Below, in pieces: positions 21,786 to 34,900 of a stretch of 64,000 bases of DNA. How positions within the stretch are numbered: the stretch's first letter is position 1; the number at the start of each line of letters is the position of its first letter. A model generated the notes under the pieces. That model searched no databases, was not told the origin of the DNA, and saw only the letters and a list, made by a program, of their open reading frames with translations. Location: NCBI GenBank assembly GCA_963662175.1, contig OY759225.1, positions 3,855,107 through 3,919,106 on the forward strand. The letters run 5' to 3'. Origin of the DNA: Aradus depressus. Lineage: Eukaryota > Arthropoda > Insecta > Hemiptera > Aradidae. The position numbers were made by a program, and so were the translations under genes.

Positions 21786-22157
21786 TTCATTGTTGATGGA
21801 AGCCGAAGTGTTACGTGTCTATGTCTGTCATATTTTGACATTTGTGGCAGACAGAAACATGTCATTTTAAAGCGACCTCCTGCTCTTTGTGTATAACATC
21901 ATTTGAAAATGAGATTGTCAGCCATCTCAGTTTGAGGCTCTCAGGCCTAAAGACTCAGAAAAATTACAGGATATGCTGCAGAATTAAAATCTGAACTAGT
22001 AGATCCAACGAAAAGTTTCGAGACAACTCTTCAAAAATGTACATTTTTACGATTAGTTGTGTCAGTTTGGAAACTGACAAAACTGTGTTCGTAAAGGGTT
22101 ACGATCGTTTTCTTCCATAAACTGCTGCCAGAGAACAAATCAGAAAACTATATGAAG
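21786..22157 (-). other. Probable CHPF 3' UTR region
   Basis: Lies directly downstream of the CHPF stop on the minus strand. I see no clear AATAAA on that strand and no other gene. Confidence 0.35.
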
Positions 22158-22477
22158 CTACAACTGTCGAGAGGTCGTCGAATTGGCGATGAGATCCAGA
22201 ATCAGCTGTCCAAGTTGAGCTCGAGTGGCGAGTGGAGCAGCACACTTGTCGAAGTAAGTAAATCGAGCGGGAGTAGTGAGTGGTCGACAGGCTGGTCGAC
22301 AGGCTGGTCGACGGAGCCGAAGGGAGGGTTCAGCAGGTCGAATCACACTTAGACCTGTTCGACTCAGGGCGTCCACCAGGGACCGAACTCCGTCCTCTCT
22401 GTTCCAGGCACCCGCAAACAGATGAACTATATCTTTGTCCATCTTCACAGGGTACAAGTAGGTCAAGTCTTTTCGAA
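22158..22477 (-). CDS. CHPF: CHPF exon 10 (terminal)
   Basis: Acceptor TTTTGTTGACAG. Encodes VRKDLTYLYPVKMDKDIVHL, then GLSVIRPAEPSLR (family: GLHxFRAVEPxL), FDKCAAPLATRAQLGQLILD and a TAG stop at 22158. A 12-bp tandem duplication (GTCGACAGGCTG, near 22283-22311) yields the odd RRPACRPACRP at residues 708-718. Confidence 0.85.
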
Positions 22478-25400
22478 CTGTCAACAAAAAAGTAAAAATA
22501 TTATTAGAAAATATGTGAGTGCATAAATTCAGAAGACAATATTGGTTCCCCGGAAATGCGAAATTCCAATGAAATTAGATGTTATTAGTATTGTCAGAGA
22601 CTTGCAGCTTCAGCCTACTTGTAACGTAATAAATAATCCACTACAGAAAGTAACTATGCTGTCGTGTTCAACACAACAGCGTCGTCATGACTGGTTCATT
22701 CCACCCACACAGCATAGCGGTCAAAGAACAACTGGCCCAGCCACTGTGCTATGTGGTTGGGATGAACCACTCATGAGACGAACGCCGAACACCAGTTCTG
22801 GTCAAAATAAAACAGTGGGAAGACAATGTCTTTTATTTTTATGTGATAACTCGCTGTATTTACTATTTTCAAATAGTACCAGGCCAGTTCAAAAGAACAT
22901 AACACAATAGATAGACAGCTGATTGTGAGAAGACACAACTGTTTTTATATATCTCATAAAAATCACTCTAGTTCAAAAGAAACAGCGTTCCTTTCTTAAA
23001 AAGTTCATTCACAACCAAATAACTGAATCAAAAAACACTAAAGCAACTATTTACATCTCAACTTACAAACTGAAGACTGAACGTCAACACATTCCATAAA
23101 ACAGCTGATTGACTCTCTCAATAAATAAATATATATATTAATGAATTGACAATTTGAGAAATTTCTCATTTATGTTAACAAAACTGAAACTGTCTGAAAG
23201 ATCTACAAGTGATAACTTGATGTAAAATATTCTTTCAGATGATTAACAACATTAAAATAAATGAATTAAACTACTTTTAGGCACAAAACGAGCCAGTTAC
23301 TTGAATGAAAATAAACAAATGAACATGAGATTAAAGTCAGAAAACCGATGAATAATTAATGATGATAAGTTCGAATATTAAGTAAAGGATTTAGTTCCTA
23401 ACAGTATTATTCTTATTTATTCGCTCCAAATACAAATAATTTAGAGGGCGCCGGTAGCTCAGTGGTATGCGTGCTTGACTTCTGAGCTCAAGGTTGTGGG
23501 TTCGTAGCCCGACCGAGGCCCTTAGTTTATTTTATCTGGGAGGTAAAATAAACTTAAGCACGCCGTCCTTCGGATGGGACCTTAAGCGATGGTCCCGAGC
23601 CTGTACGATGTCAGGTACTCGTTAAAGACCCCTACCCTAGATGAATAAAAAATTTAGGGTAGGCAAAATTTAGGACTCCCACAGTAGAGTCGGGCTCATG
23701 TCCACCAGAGTGACAAAAGAGCGCTCTGGTAGTAGGCGATATGACTTCGTAGTTAAAGCCCGGGCATGAGTCATAAAACCTAACCTAACCTACAAATAAT
23801 TTATGGTTTCCAGATTTACTTTGTGAAGCTCCATTCTAGGAATAGATAATTAAAATACACAATTTCTTTGTCAAACTTCACTATATATTCTCAAATACTC
23901 AACTAGTTTCGCCGTGTTAAGGCATTATCAAGAGTCACTTACAAACTAACAACTCCAAATACAATATAAAGAATATTCTTTTATTGACAGTGTAAAGTTG
24001 TTTTGTCTGTCCAAGCAGTTTTCCAAGTACCTCGTCCTATCCCCCTCTAACTGCGATGCAGGTCATTCATACGAATGTTCTTCTTGGTAGCTTTATTTAT
24101 TTCTAATTGTTTAAGCTATCAAGTAGCCTGCTTTTTGAGCAATAATGGAGATATTTGATGCCTTTAGATGGGTCGAAAGTGTGGCTATTGTCAATAATGT
24201 GTGTCGCGAATGTACCGGCGAACGGTTGCCTCGGTTCTTTATTTCGGCTGTGTTCTTTAATTCTGTCTTTAAAACGACGTCCCGTCTGTCCTATAATTGA
24301 CTGCCTGTCACGCACTCTAAGCTATAAACTCCGATTTATTTTCAATATCTGTTTTGTCCCTACCTCTCTCTAAGCACTGGCCTATGGGATTGATAGTTTT
24401 AAACCCGATATTAAAACCTTCTTTTTTCAACAACTTACCCATTTTTTCCGAAATTTTTCCGTAATAAGTTAAGCTGACCCATTTATTAGAAACGTTATTT
24501 TGTTTTTGTTGTCAGTTTATTTCTAAAACTATGAATTTAGACAACTTAGAAGCAGCAAGTTAGGTTCAAATCCGTGAGTGCACTCTTTGTACTTTCCTTA
24601 AGCAGAGAAATATGCAGTCACATTTTTATAAATGAAAATTCTTATTACCTGCAAGATAATCGGAAAGGTAAAATGATACATGTCGAACATTTTCAGTATC
24701 AAAACGACCAGTAGTTTTATGAACTTCTAAATTAGGCTTATTTTCAGTATTTCTGTATACAATATCAGGTCTGAATTCTGTGAATGGGATTGGACTGTAG
24801 ATCTGTTTTCCATTTATTGTACTCATTCGAACCTAGAAAAAAAATTAAAATAAAAAAATACAGTACACAAATAATTGAAGAGTCTAGTTACAATAAAAAT
24901 GAAAATTTGTTTATTCATAGTTACTTTAAACATTTATTTGAATTAATTCACTCATTTCAACAACTATACATTTAATAAGATCTGACAGGAACCATAAACA
25001 AACAAACATATTGAAAACAAGAATGTTTTTTTATCTTCTTTAAATAAAAAAATTCAAGTTCTTTTCTACTTGCCAATTCATGTTTTCTATATGTTTGTCT
25101 ATAGTTAAATTTTATTTAATGTTTAATAGTTAAATTTGATAATTTCATTTAAATGGAACAAGGGTGGGAAAAAGGGAAAGTCTACAAGCGCCAAATTTGA
25201 GTTTACTCTAATTAAAATATATTTCTGTCGTTTTAACCGGGACACTCTATTCATCACTTTTCTCACTCATGTGCCAACTATTCATGACATGTCAAAACTG
25301 TGATAATTAAAAAAAAAAAGTTATGAACAAGTATGTTAGCAAAGTATGTTTGCTAACATACTTGTTCAGCAATTTACCCCACACCATGAAAGTGATTTGG

Positions 25401-28400
25401 TCTCCACGCAAAATGTATATAAGCGACTGGAGGAGCCTCTACAACTCAGCCCGTTTCCAGACTACTTCACTCCGGGTCAGGTGACTATAAACCATAATAA
25501 CGCCATAAATCGTTCACCAACAAAGAAGGCGCCAGGTCATGATCAGATTGTCCAGCCATTACTAAAAGCACTGCCACGAAAAGCTATAGTATATCTCACC
25601 CAGATATTCAATGCTATGCTACGGACGACCCACATCCCGAATCAGTGGAAACATGCTAAAATCGTCATGGTGAAAAAACCCAATAAGATGGCCAGTGATC
25701 TAACTAGTTATAGACCCATAAGCTTACTTCCCCTGTGTGCTAAAATATTTGAACGCTTGCTGTTACCACAACTATTAATGTTCCTTTCTCCTCTCGTGCC
25801 TGATATACAGCTAGGATTCAGACAGTCGCACTCATGTCCGCAGCAACTTCATCGAATAGTAAATGAAATATTAAACACATACGAGGAAAAACAAGTATGC
25901 TTTGGGCTCTTCCTGGACACGGAAAAATGACAAGGTTTGGCACCCTGGACTACTCTACAAGCTAAAACCCCATCTACCGGACACCTACTACAGAATTATA
26001 AAATCACACTTGTATTGCCGTACATTTTCCGTAAAACATGGTAACACAAGCTCAACATCTAAAGCGATATCAGCAGGAGTGCCGCAGGGTAGTGTTCTGG
26101 GGCCCTTTCTTTATCTAATTTATGCAAGTGACTTTCCTACCTCAGAAAATGTGACTGTAGCACAATTCGCAGATGATGTTGCTGCCCTCAGCAGAGCCCT
26201 GACTTATGAAGATGCCAAACATATCTACAACAATTCCTGAACGCAGTCAACTTATGGTGTTGTAAATGGCGCATAAAAATGAACTCCACTAAGTCAACAG
26301 TGATAACTTTCACATATAAAAAAAATATACCAAATCCAACCATCTTTCTTAACGACATGCAAATCCCTTGTACAGAAGAGATACCTAGGACTAATATTTG
26401 ACGCGAAGCTAACATGGTCCCATCATGTTCAGCACCTAGTAGCGAAGACTCGCGGACGAATAACAAACTTGAAGTGTCTCCTCGATCACCGCTCACCCCT
26501 TGCTTTATCAGTAAAAATACTGCTATATTTGGTGCTGATAAGTCCGATCAGGCAGTACGCTTGTGGCCTATGGGGTTCAGCTGCTAAAAGCCACATAACC
26601 AGGATACAAACTAATCAAAATCGCGTCATGAGACTCATCACCGATGCACCGTGGTATGTTCGCAACACAGTTCTACATGCTGATCTTGAAATACCGGAAG
26701 TAGCGGAGGTCCTCAAAGAATCCTACATACGAATGCAGACAACAATGGCCAACCACCCAAATCCACTGGTCCGGGAAATTTCTGAACACCCACCACCTTT
26801 ACCACTGGAACGCAGACTTAAAAAGAAGCGACCGCATGATTTTCTTCTCATTCTTCTCATCAATTAATCAAAACACATTATCTAAGTTTCACAGCTATAT
26901 ACCCCCCTTGTTGTTATCCGATACATCCCCCCCCCCCCCCCCCCTCTATTATGTTAAATTTATCAAGTTTAAAGTTACTTGTCTAGGACAATTAATGAAT
27001 TGTACCTGAGTTCATATCTCATGTTATTTAGGCCATTGGCCTAGGTATTATTGTTATAGACAGCCCAACTATGATATTCATGTGTAGAATAATAAACTTT
27101 CCAATAATTATAATTAAAAAATATATATATATATAAATAAAATAATAATCAATAATTAATTTAAATAACGGAAATAGTCAATGATAAGAATAATAAAATG
27201 ATCTCATTTCCTGTAGAACTTGTTGCTGATGATCTACTAAATTTTGACTTCTACAGTAGTTTCCGAAAAGGGCCCTAATAAAAATATCGAAAGTTCTTAA
27301 AGAAAGTGCACATATTTAAAAAAAAATTCAATTAACAATTATTTCAATTAGATTTCTTCTAAAGATAAAAATGAGATGCCATCTTGTTTTCCTAAATTTG
27401 CAAAAATGTTCAATCTAATCCAAAGGTATTAATTATCTTACTGGGTTCACAAGGGAAATTAATAGCATGGAATTAGACAACAAATATTGGGTTTATTTAA
27501 CTTAACCTACATTATAAATTTAATAACTAATATTGGAAAATAAGAAAATTAAATTATTTACAAGAAAAATCTTACCAACTAATTTCTAAAAACTACTTAG
27601 TCTCTATTCATTTTATTATGGACACTCTTTAAAATTCTTTAAATATATATATATATATATGCCCAGTAAAAGAATTATTATTATTATATATACATATACA
27701 TATAAATAAATAAAAAGTATATTTTCGTATCTACGTACTTCCACTGTTATTTTTCACTCCTATTTGGTTCACTTCTCTCACTCAGATTCCTAAAACATCT
27801 CTCTAGACTGTGCACACTACATCTTAATCTATTTTTTTATCCTATTTGTTCACAAATAAACACCAATTAAGAAGTTGATTCCTTAGTTCATTTGAGGAGT
27901 GTATTTTGTTCAACAAACAACTATATTCTGTACAGGATGAATATTAAAAACGAACATTTCCGATCTATACTAATATATGAAACTCACCCTGTTTAAATAG
28001 TCACTTCTAAGTTCCATGTTTGGTTCAGTTAGAAGAACCAATGCATCCGGAGGCAGCCTTTTTGAAGCTAAGTCCATAATGGCAAACTGCAGTAGATGGT
28101 CCTGCAAAGGAACACTTCCCCCGACCTCAGGAACCTAACAGCAAGACACAGATAAAGTATACATCGAATGTAACATTTTTTAAAATTAATACTGAACATT
28201 GGGTATGTTTGAAATGGTTTTTATCATTGTGTCTGTTTCTTCTTCACAGGAAAATTTTGACAAAACTTCCCCTGGCATATTCGACTATTTCATTACATCC
28301 TGTATAAATGCATCTCATGCCTAAGTTTTACTTGAACTAGCCTCCAACAGACTGGCCTCCAACAGACTGGCCTCCAACAGACTGGCCTCCAACAGACTGG

Positions 28401-31400
28401 CCTCCAACAGACTGGCCTCCAACAGACTGGCCTCCAACAGACTGGGACTGAATGACAAAATAGACTTAAACAGCACCACACGGACACAAGACGAACTTCA
28501 CGACGCACGCTGGGGCAAAATGAACAAATTTCTGGACAAAATTATGAAACTTATATACTTGTTTTATGGTGTGCTGTACACGAAAAAACTACTTAAAAAA
28601 TTCCCCGACCCTTCTTTGAGTACTGTATTTTGACAAATACATCAGCTCTTCAAGAGGAGGTGAACACATGTTGGAGCTCATACAGCTTATGAGAAATATA
28701 CAATTCATATTAAGTAACTGAAATTAGAAATTGCAATAGCTTCATTTTCTTCGAAAATTCGCTAAAATTAAACGTCTGCGTTTGCGTCCTTCGGACGAAT
28801 TTATAACTTTAAAATTAAGTTTCTCCTTAATTCACAAATTTTTGCAAAAAAGGATATCGTTTTATGGTTACCTATCTGATGAAAATACTTTAAGAAGGTG
28901 AAAGAGCGAGTGCCCAGCAATGTCCGGCAACATCAACAAAATCAGTATTTTACTGATTTTTTCAGTAGTTTTTTATTAAGCAGTGACGATAATGATAGTA
29001 ATTATAATTCAGTACACTTATCTTGAGAAGAGATCTCCATATTTAAGACAATAAAATAATAAAAAAGATTGGGTTTTAACAATTTGTAAATATAGACTGA
29101 GGCAATGTAGAGGGTATTAAAAGGTTGCAATGGTCTTCTCTTTGTACAGGTGTATGGACGTAAACCCACCTTCACTCCCTCCTTAAAATCTGCGTATGTT
29201 TTTTTGTATTTTGGCTAGGTTTTGAGGCCTCTTGTCCCAGCGTGCGCCGCAACAAATAATCTACACCAGGACTCTTATACACCTTATCTCTTTCACGATT
29301 GTACATGCTACAGATGATAAGATAACGGGCAGATAAAGATCGAGGTACCCTTCGAACAGACAGACGTGCAATCAATTCCAACGCACCCTCTCTACAGGAA
29401 TTTTTCAAACTGAAGCAAGCCACTGGTGGCTCGAGATAACTCACTTTGGACAGCGATGAAACGGCTCCTGAGTGGTGGACGGATCTCATACCCACTATTT
29501 AGCAGGAAGGCAGACCTCTACGCTGATTATCTTTCCAACGTATTCACATCCCACAAGGACAAAGGAGACCACACACACAGAGTACCGATACAACTTACCA
29601 CCCCTCTCCAACTAACTCCCCCCAAAGGCTTTTTTTTTTTTTATTTTTGGATTCAAGAAGTTGAAAAACATAAAATTCCAGTGAAAACTCAATATCGAAT
29701 TTCTGACAGAACCCCCCCCCCTCTCCCCTCCCCCCCCCCTCTACTACATACATCTGAAGAAACAAAAAAAAACTATTCGGGAATTGCGGAAAAATAATAG
29801 TATCAATAAAAATAATGGTTACTCACTCGAATTGAAATCCATGTAATTTTACAGTCTCTGTGATGACTGGCGCTGAGGTCTAGAGCCAGTTCCTTTACCC
29901 CCTTGAACACATCAGCAACATGCCCTTTACCTGGTGCATTGGGCTCGTACAGCAAGACCTGCAATCACAATGTGGATGTATTTACCTTACCTCGAGGGAA
30001 GATATGCAACGTTTCATGCATTTTAGTTTCGAAATTACAAGAATAATAATTTTGATTTAGCAGGATAAACATTTTTTTTTTCTTAATTCTTTGAAATGTT
30101 CTTCGAAATTTCCGTTTTTGTCATGTATTGTCTCAGTTAAGTTTGCAACTAAAAAATGTTTGGTTTGTTCCAGCTGAAATTTCTTAGGAGCTGCCTAAGT
30201 CTTTTGAAGTTAGCATTTCGTTCAATTTTTAAAAATCATTCTCCAAAACGATTCTAAAGAATTTCGTAAATCTATACTATGTTGAACTTCTTTACCAATT
30301 TTGGTTAAAATAGATTCAACGATTAGGTAAAAAAATAATAATAAATTACATAGAATGAAAGAAAAGCAATGTTGCCATGGCAACTATAGTAACTAGCGAC
30401 TATTATTAATTCTTTAGCCCTTAGTTTATTTAATTTGGGAGGTAAAAAAAAAACTTAAGCTCTCGAGCCTGTACGATGTCAGGTACTCGTTAAAGACCCC
30501 TACCCGAGGTGAGTAAAAATTGAGGACTCCCACAGTAGAGTCGGACTCTCATGTCCACCAATAACGAAAGAGCACTCTGGTAGTAGGCGATATATCCCTG
30601 TAGTTAAAGCCCGGATATGAGTCATAATTACTAACTATTAATTCTTAAGAAAAAAAATATGGGAAAATCAGAGCTGCATAGAACTTTCCCATAGGCGTCT
30701 ATAGACAACAGATATTTCAACAAATTAAAACTAATTTAATGGAATAAGGCGCACTACTCAAACTGTCCGCAAAAAGCACTATGGGAAAGTTCCAACCTGC
30801 AAATATATTTTAAAATCCAACCAGGCAGCATATTTTAAGGATATTTAGCAAATCAGTCAAAAAGGTCCATCTCTGAATTTCACACTTCAATAATTCCGCT
30901 AATTTCTATGCAAAACGTGATTTCTTTTCGAATGGTACTGAAAGAAGAGATTTTGAAAAATCAAATTTGAAAAGATTGGAGATAATTCCTTGTACAGAAG
31001 AGTCGGAAACGTTTGCACACATTTTCGCAAATTAGGAAAATTCTCAACAGTTGGAGATGTTCCCTCTTGCCATGCCTCGCCCCAATTATGGACAGGTCGC
31101 AGTTCTCAACTGGAATAGTCTGAATACAGTTATATTGTATATCAAATGGGTTTACCAAAATTAAAATACTTGGATCCGCTTGTGAACAGGTTTGTGCATA
31201 TTGTTTCATAAAATCTGCAACCACATCTTTCTCAGTGTCTAGGACTGGAGTCAACATATAAACGCGAGTGTTTTCCGTCACGTAAGGCATTGGCAGCAAT
31301 TCAACTCGACCGAGAGGTTTGCACACTTCCACTCTGTAAGTTTAATTTAAAAATATATATTCACTAAATTATAATTGATAAAGATTTTAATAAAATATTA

Positions 31401-31879
31401 TAAATTAATTCTAGAAAATCCCTAAATATATTTTATGGAAGGCGCCGGTAGAACCGTCTACATTCTATGTTACCATAGCAACTATTTATTCTCTCGTTTT
31501 CTCAAAAAAAAGGTCTAAAAAAAAAAAAAAGAGGGAGCCGGTAGCTCAGTGGTATGCGTGCTTGACTTCTGAGCTCAAGGTCGTGGGTTCGTAGCCCGAC
31601 CGAGGCCCTTAGTTTATTTTATCTGGGAGGTAAAATAAACTTAAGCACGCCGTCCTTCGGATGGGACGTTAAGCGATGGTCCCGAGCCTGTACGATGTCA
31701 GGTACTCGTTAAAGACCCCTATCCTAGATGAATAAAAATTTAGGGTAGGCAAAATTTAGGACTCCCACAGTAGAGTCGGGCTCATGTTCACCAGAGTGAC
31801 GAAAGAGCGCTCTGGTAGTAGGCGATATGACCTCGTAGTTAAAGCCCGGGCATGAGTCATAAAACCTAACCTAACCTCT

Positions 31880-31915
<36 letters not shown>

Positions 31916-34900
31916 CAAACACTATTTCCATTAATAATTAGTTATTATGACAGATGCCCGAGCTTTAACTACGAGGTCATATCGCCTACTACAAGAGGGC
32001 TCTTTCGTCACTCTGGTGGACATGAGCCCGACTCTACTTTGGGAGTCTTATGGGGCAGAGACCTGGACGATGACCAGAGCAGACGAGAGAAGCCTCGAGA
32101 TATTCGAGAGAAAAGGTTCTGCGGAGAATCCTTGGTCCGGTCCTGGAGAACGGCATGTTCAGAATTAAAAGTAATGCCGAGGTCGCTACGGAGTTTGGAG
32201 AGCTCAAGATCACAGACGTGATGAGACTGGCGAGGCTTCGATGGGCGGGCCATGTGCATGAGGATGAAGGAGGCTGAAATCCCACTAAGACTGATGTTAG
32301 TGATCCTGGAGGGAAACAGAGGACGAGAAAGACACAGGAAGAGATGGACGTAAGGAACCTTCGGCTGCAAAACAGGAGAACGCTTAGACTGGACAGAAAT
32401 CTTTGGAGGAAGTCTCTGGAGGAGGCTCGAATGGAGCTGTAACGCCGAGGATGATGATGATGATGATACAGTCGGGCTCATGTTCATCTGATGAGAGCGC
32501 TCTGGTAGTAAGCGATATGACCTCGTAGGTGAAGCCATCATCACTCACAATAAATAACTATAATATTAACGTAAATTCAAAAAAAAGGTAACTTCAATGA
32601 ATACAAACCTCTTTAAAGTTTCTCTACCGCTGGGATCTCTGAAGGCCAAGTCCAGGATGTAGTCCAGACCACGAGAAGGATCAAACCGTTTGTAGCCGTT
32701 CACAAGTCTTTTAAATTGAATATTTCCTTCGTATTTCTCCATTAACCATCGAACTGACCTGTTCTTTATATTCTAAAAAATATATATCATAATATTACAA
32801 AAACATAAAACATTTCACATTACAGCAATAGTTATCGAATATTATTATCTCATCTTCAGTGGTACATCACCAATTTAGAGCTAAGCATACTGGTTGTAAA
32901 ATGAAGCAGTGGAAAGACAACTCTTACTAGAAATTTAATGTCGAGTTCTCATCGGAATTTCATGCTTTCCAAGAGGTCCAATGTATCGGTAGGAAATTTG
33001 TTATGTGTATCCTGAACTCCATAAGGCACCGTAGGAAGGGGGTATCAGGCGAGGGGGCTCAACTCAAAAGACGAAATAACTCTCGATGTAACGAATATAT
33101 ACGAATATACATGGCTCAACCCAAAAACTCTTTTAACTGCCGTTGTAATGAATGTATTGTCACGAAATTGCATATTTAAATTCAAAACCTTATAAGGACG
33201 ACTACTATTAATTTGCAGCGGACTCAAGGGGAGATCAGAGTGGGAAGGCAGAGCGAAAATTTAGTTGATTAATTCGTGTTGGGGAAGTACATTGCCGGTG
33301 ATTCACCGACATAAAGAGTCTGAGAGGATCGACATTAATATTATAATAATGATGATACTCACATAAATGTCAATGAGCTCAGCCCCCTCCAGAGGTTTTA
33401 TATTGACGAAGTCTGATGTCAAGTAGATATTCTGCAAATCGAAATGTTGCCAGGAAAGCAGGTCGAATCTGTTGGAGGGTTTCTTCGGAGGATAACTTCC
33501 TGGAGGCCAAGCCAAATCTTTAATATCTAAAGTCTTCTTCAGATCTGTTATGATGGCTTTTTGAATTCCCAAAGCTCTCTAAATAAAAACAATATATATA
33601 AATTAAAAAAAGTGGCAAAACCAGACATCTTAATAGGGATCATGAATCAACTGGAGGAATGGACATTGCGGGAAAGGAAATTCATCTTGGGGGCGAACAA
33701 CCCCCCAGGATTTGTCGTCATTCAAGAGTTGAGGACCGGACAACAGAACAAGAACAACAACGTTGAGCAACCGCGGAGGAAATGAGAAAAGTGATCGGGT
33801 ATCTAACAGAACACTCGGTAAAAAAACATCTTTAAAATAAATCTTATTCCGGATCCGTTCTGCAGAAGATTTGAAGTGGTGCAAAAAACCGCAACACATC
33901 TTGGGCAAACGTTCAAGGTTATTCAAGAAGAATCTTCGATGAGGTGTTCATCAACTCCGGAGAGTTGAGGAAACAGAGCTTCGAAAGGATCCTGCGCTTC
34001 ATTAAAGACGTAGGAAAGTATGTTATAAAGAGTAGTGAGGGACTTTAATATGGATCTTTTAGACTTTGGATAATACGGGTACAAAACCCACCCCTACAAT
34101 CAATTAAGCTATTATGATACTTAACATTTTTTGCAGAGATATTGTGAAACACTCAATAAAAAATGAAGAAAAACGTACGTTTGTTTTGTCTATTTCACAA
34201 AATATATATAAGAAGGGAGTACTTTCGACACTGACTTTGTTAAGTCGTGGCTGAAGATGGTAGCAATACCGAAAGTACTCCAATATATTTTGTGAAATAG
34301 ATAATATTTTTTTTTAATATAGGTTTTTCTTTATTTTTTAATTAAGCTATTGTAAAAAAATGTCTCACATGTGAACCTAACTTTTAACTGATAATTGTTC
34401 ATCTGTATTCAAAATGTATCCTTTCGACGAAAAATTGGTTTTCAAAAATCGTTACAGATCATACATATCTATGCCAATGTCAGTAAAAATTACAAAAAAT
34501 ATAATGGGTTTTACCTCAATGTATGATCCCGTTTCTGCACGTGCCCTTGTCACACTTTTTGGCTTGAACAATTTATTTACAAATGATTCCTCAAACGCAA
34601 AGTTGTGAAATAATCTTGTAAATACGAGGCTAAATACTTTTTTTTGATCTAAGAAAGGATCCTCTTAAAAAGCTTCCTTCATCCTTCTGTTATATAAGAA
34701 AATAATTATTTTTATTAATACTTTTTCCTTCATTGGAAATGTTCTATAAAAATGATCATTTGCAAATAGATTGTTCAAACCACAAGGGCATGTGGAGAAA
34801 CGGAATCATTTGTGGAGGTAATACCCATCATATTTTTTTGTCAAAAAAATGGTGCTCAGATCGAGGACTGTGTCCCGAGACGCCAAAATAACAATCTATA

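Noticed and set aside
22542..22910. 122-codon plus-strand ORF inside CHPF intron 9
   Set aside because: It spans a fold-back element and shows no known domain; most likely chance.
23780..23792. Telomere-like AACCT repeat as evidence of a telomere or chromosome end
   Set aside because: Only two or three units at SINE ends; they belong to the SINE tail, not a telomeric array.
26928..26944. C tract as a LINE regulatory feature
   Set aside because: Similar C or G runs occur throughout the window in unrelated contexts, so no function can be inferred.
28293..28508. Minus-strand ORF with repeated CWRPV
   Set aside because: It is only the translation of the 15-bp intronic minisatellite.
31000..31155. 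Extension of CHPF exon 6 in the open frame past position 31156
   Set aside because: Exon 7 continues the conserved strand directly after the GTAAAC donor, and the extension has no similarity to the family.
32008..32544. 178-codon minus-strand ORF rich in Ser and Arg
   Set aside because: It is antisense to a recognisable LINE C-terminus and SINE pieces; no motif of its own.
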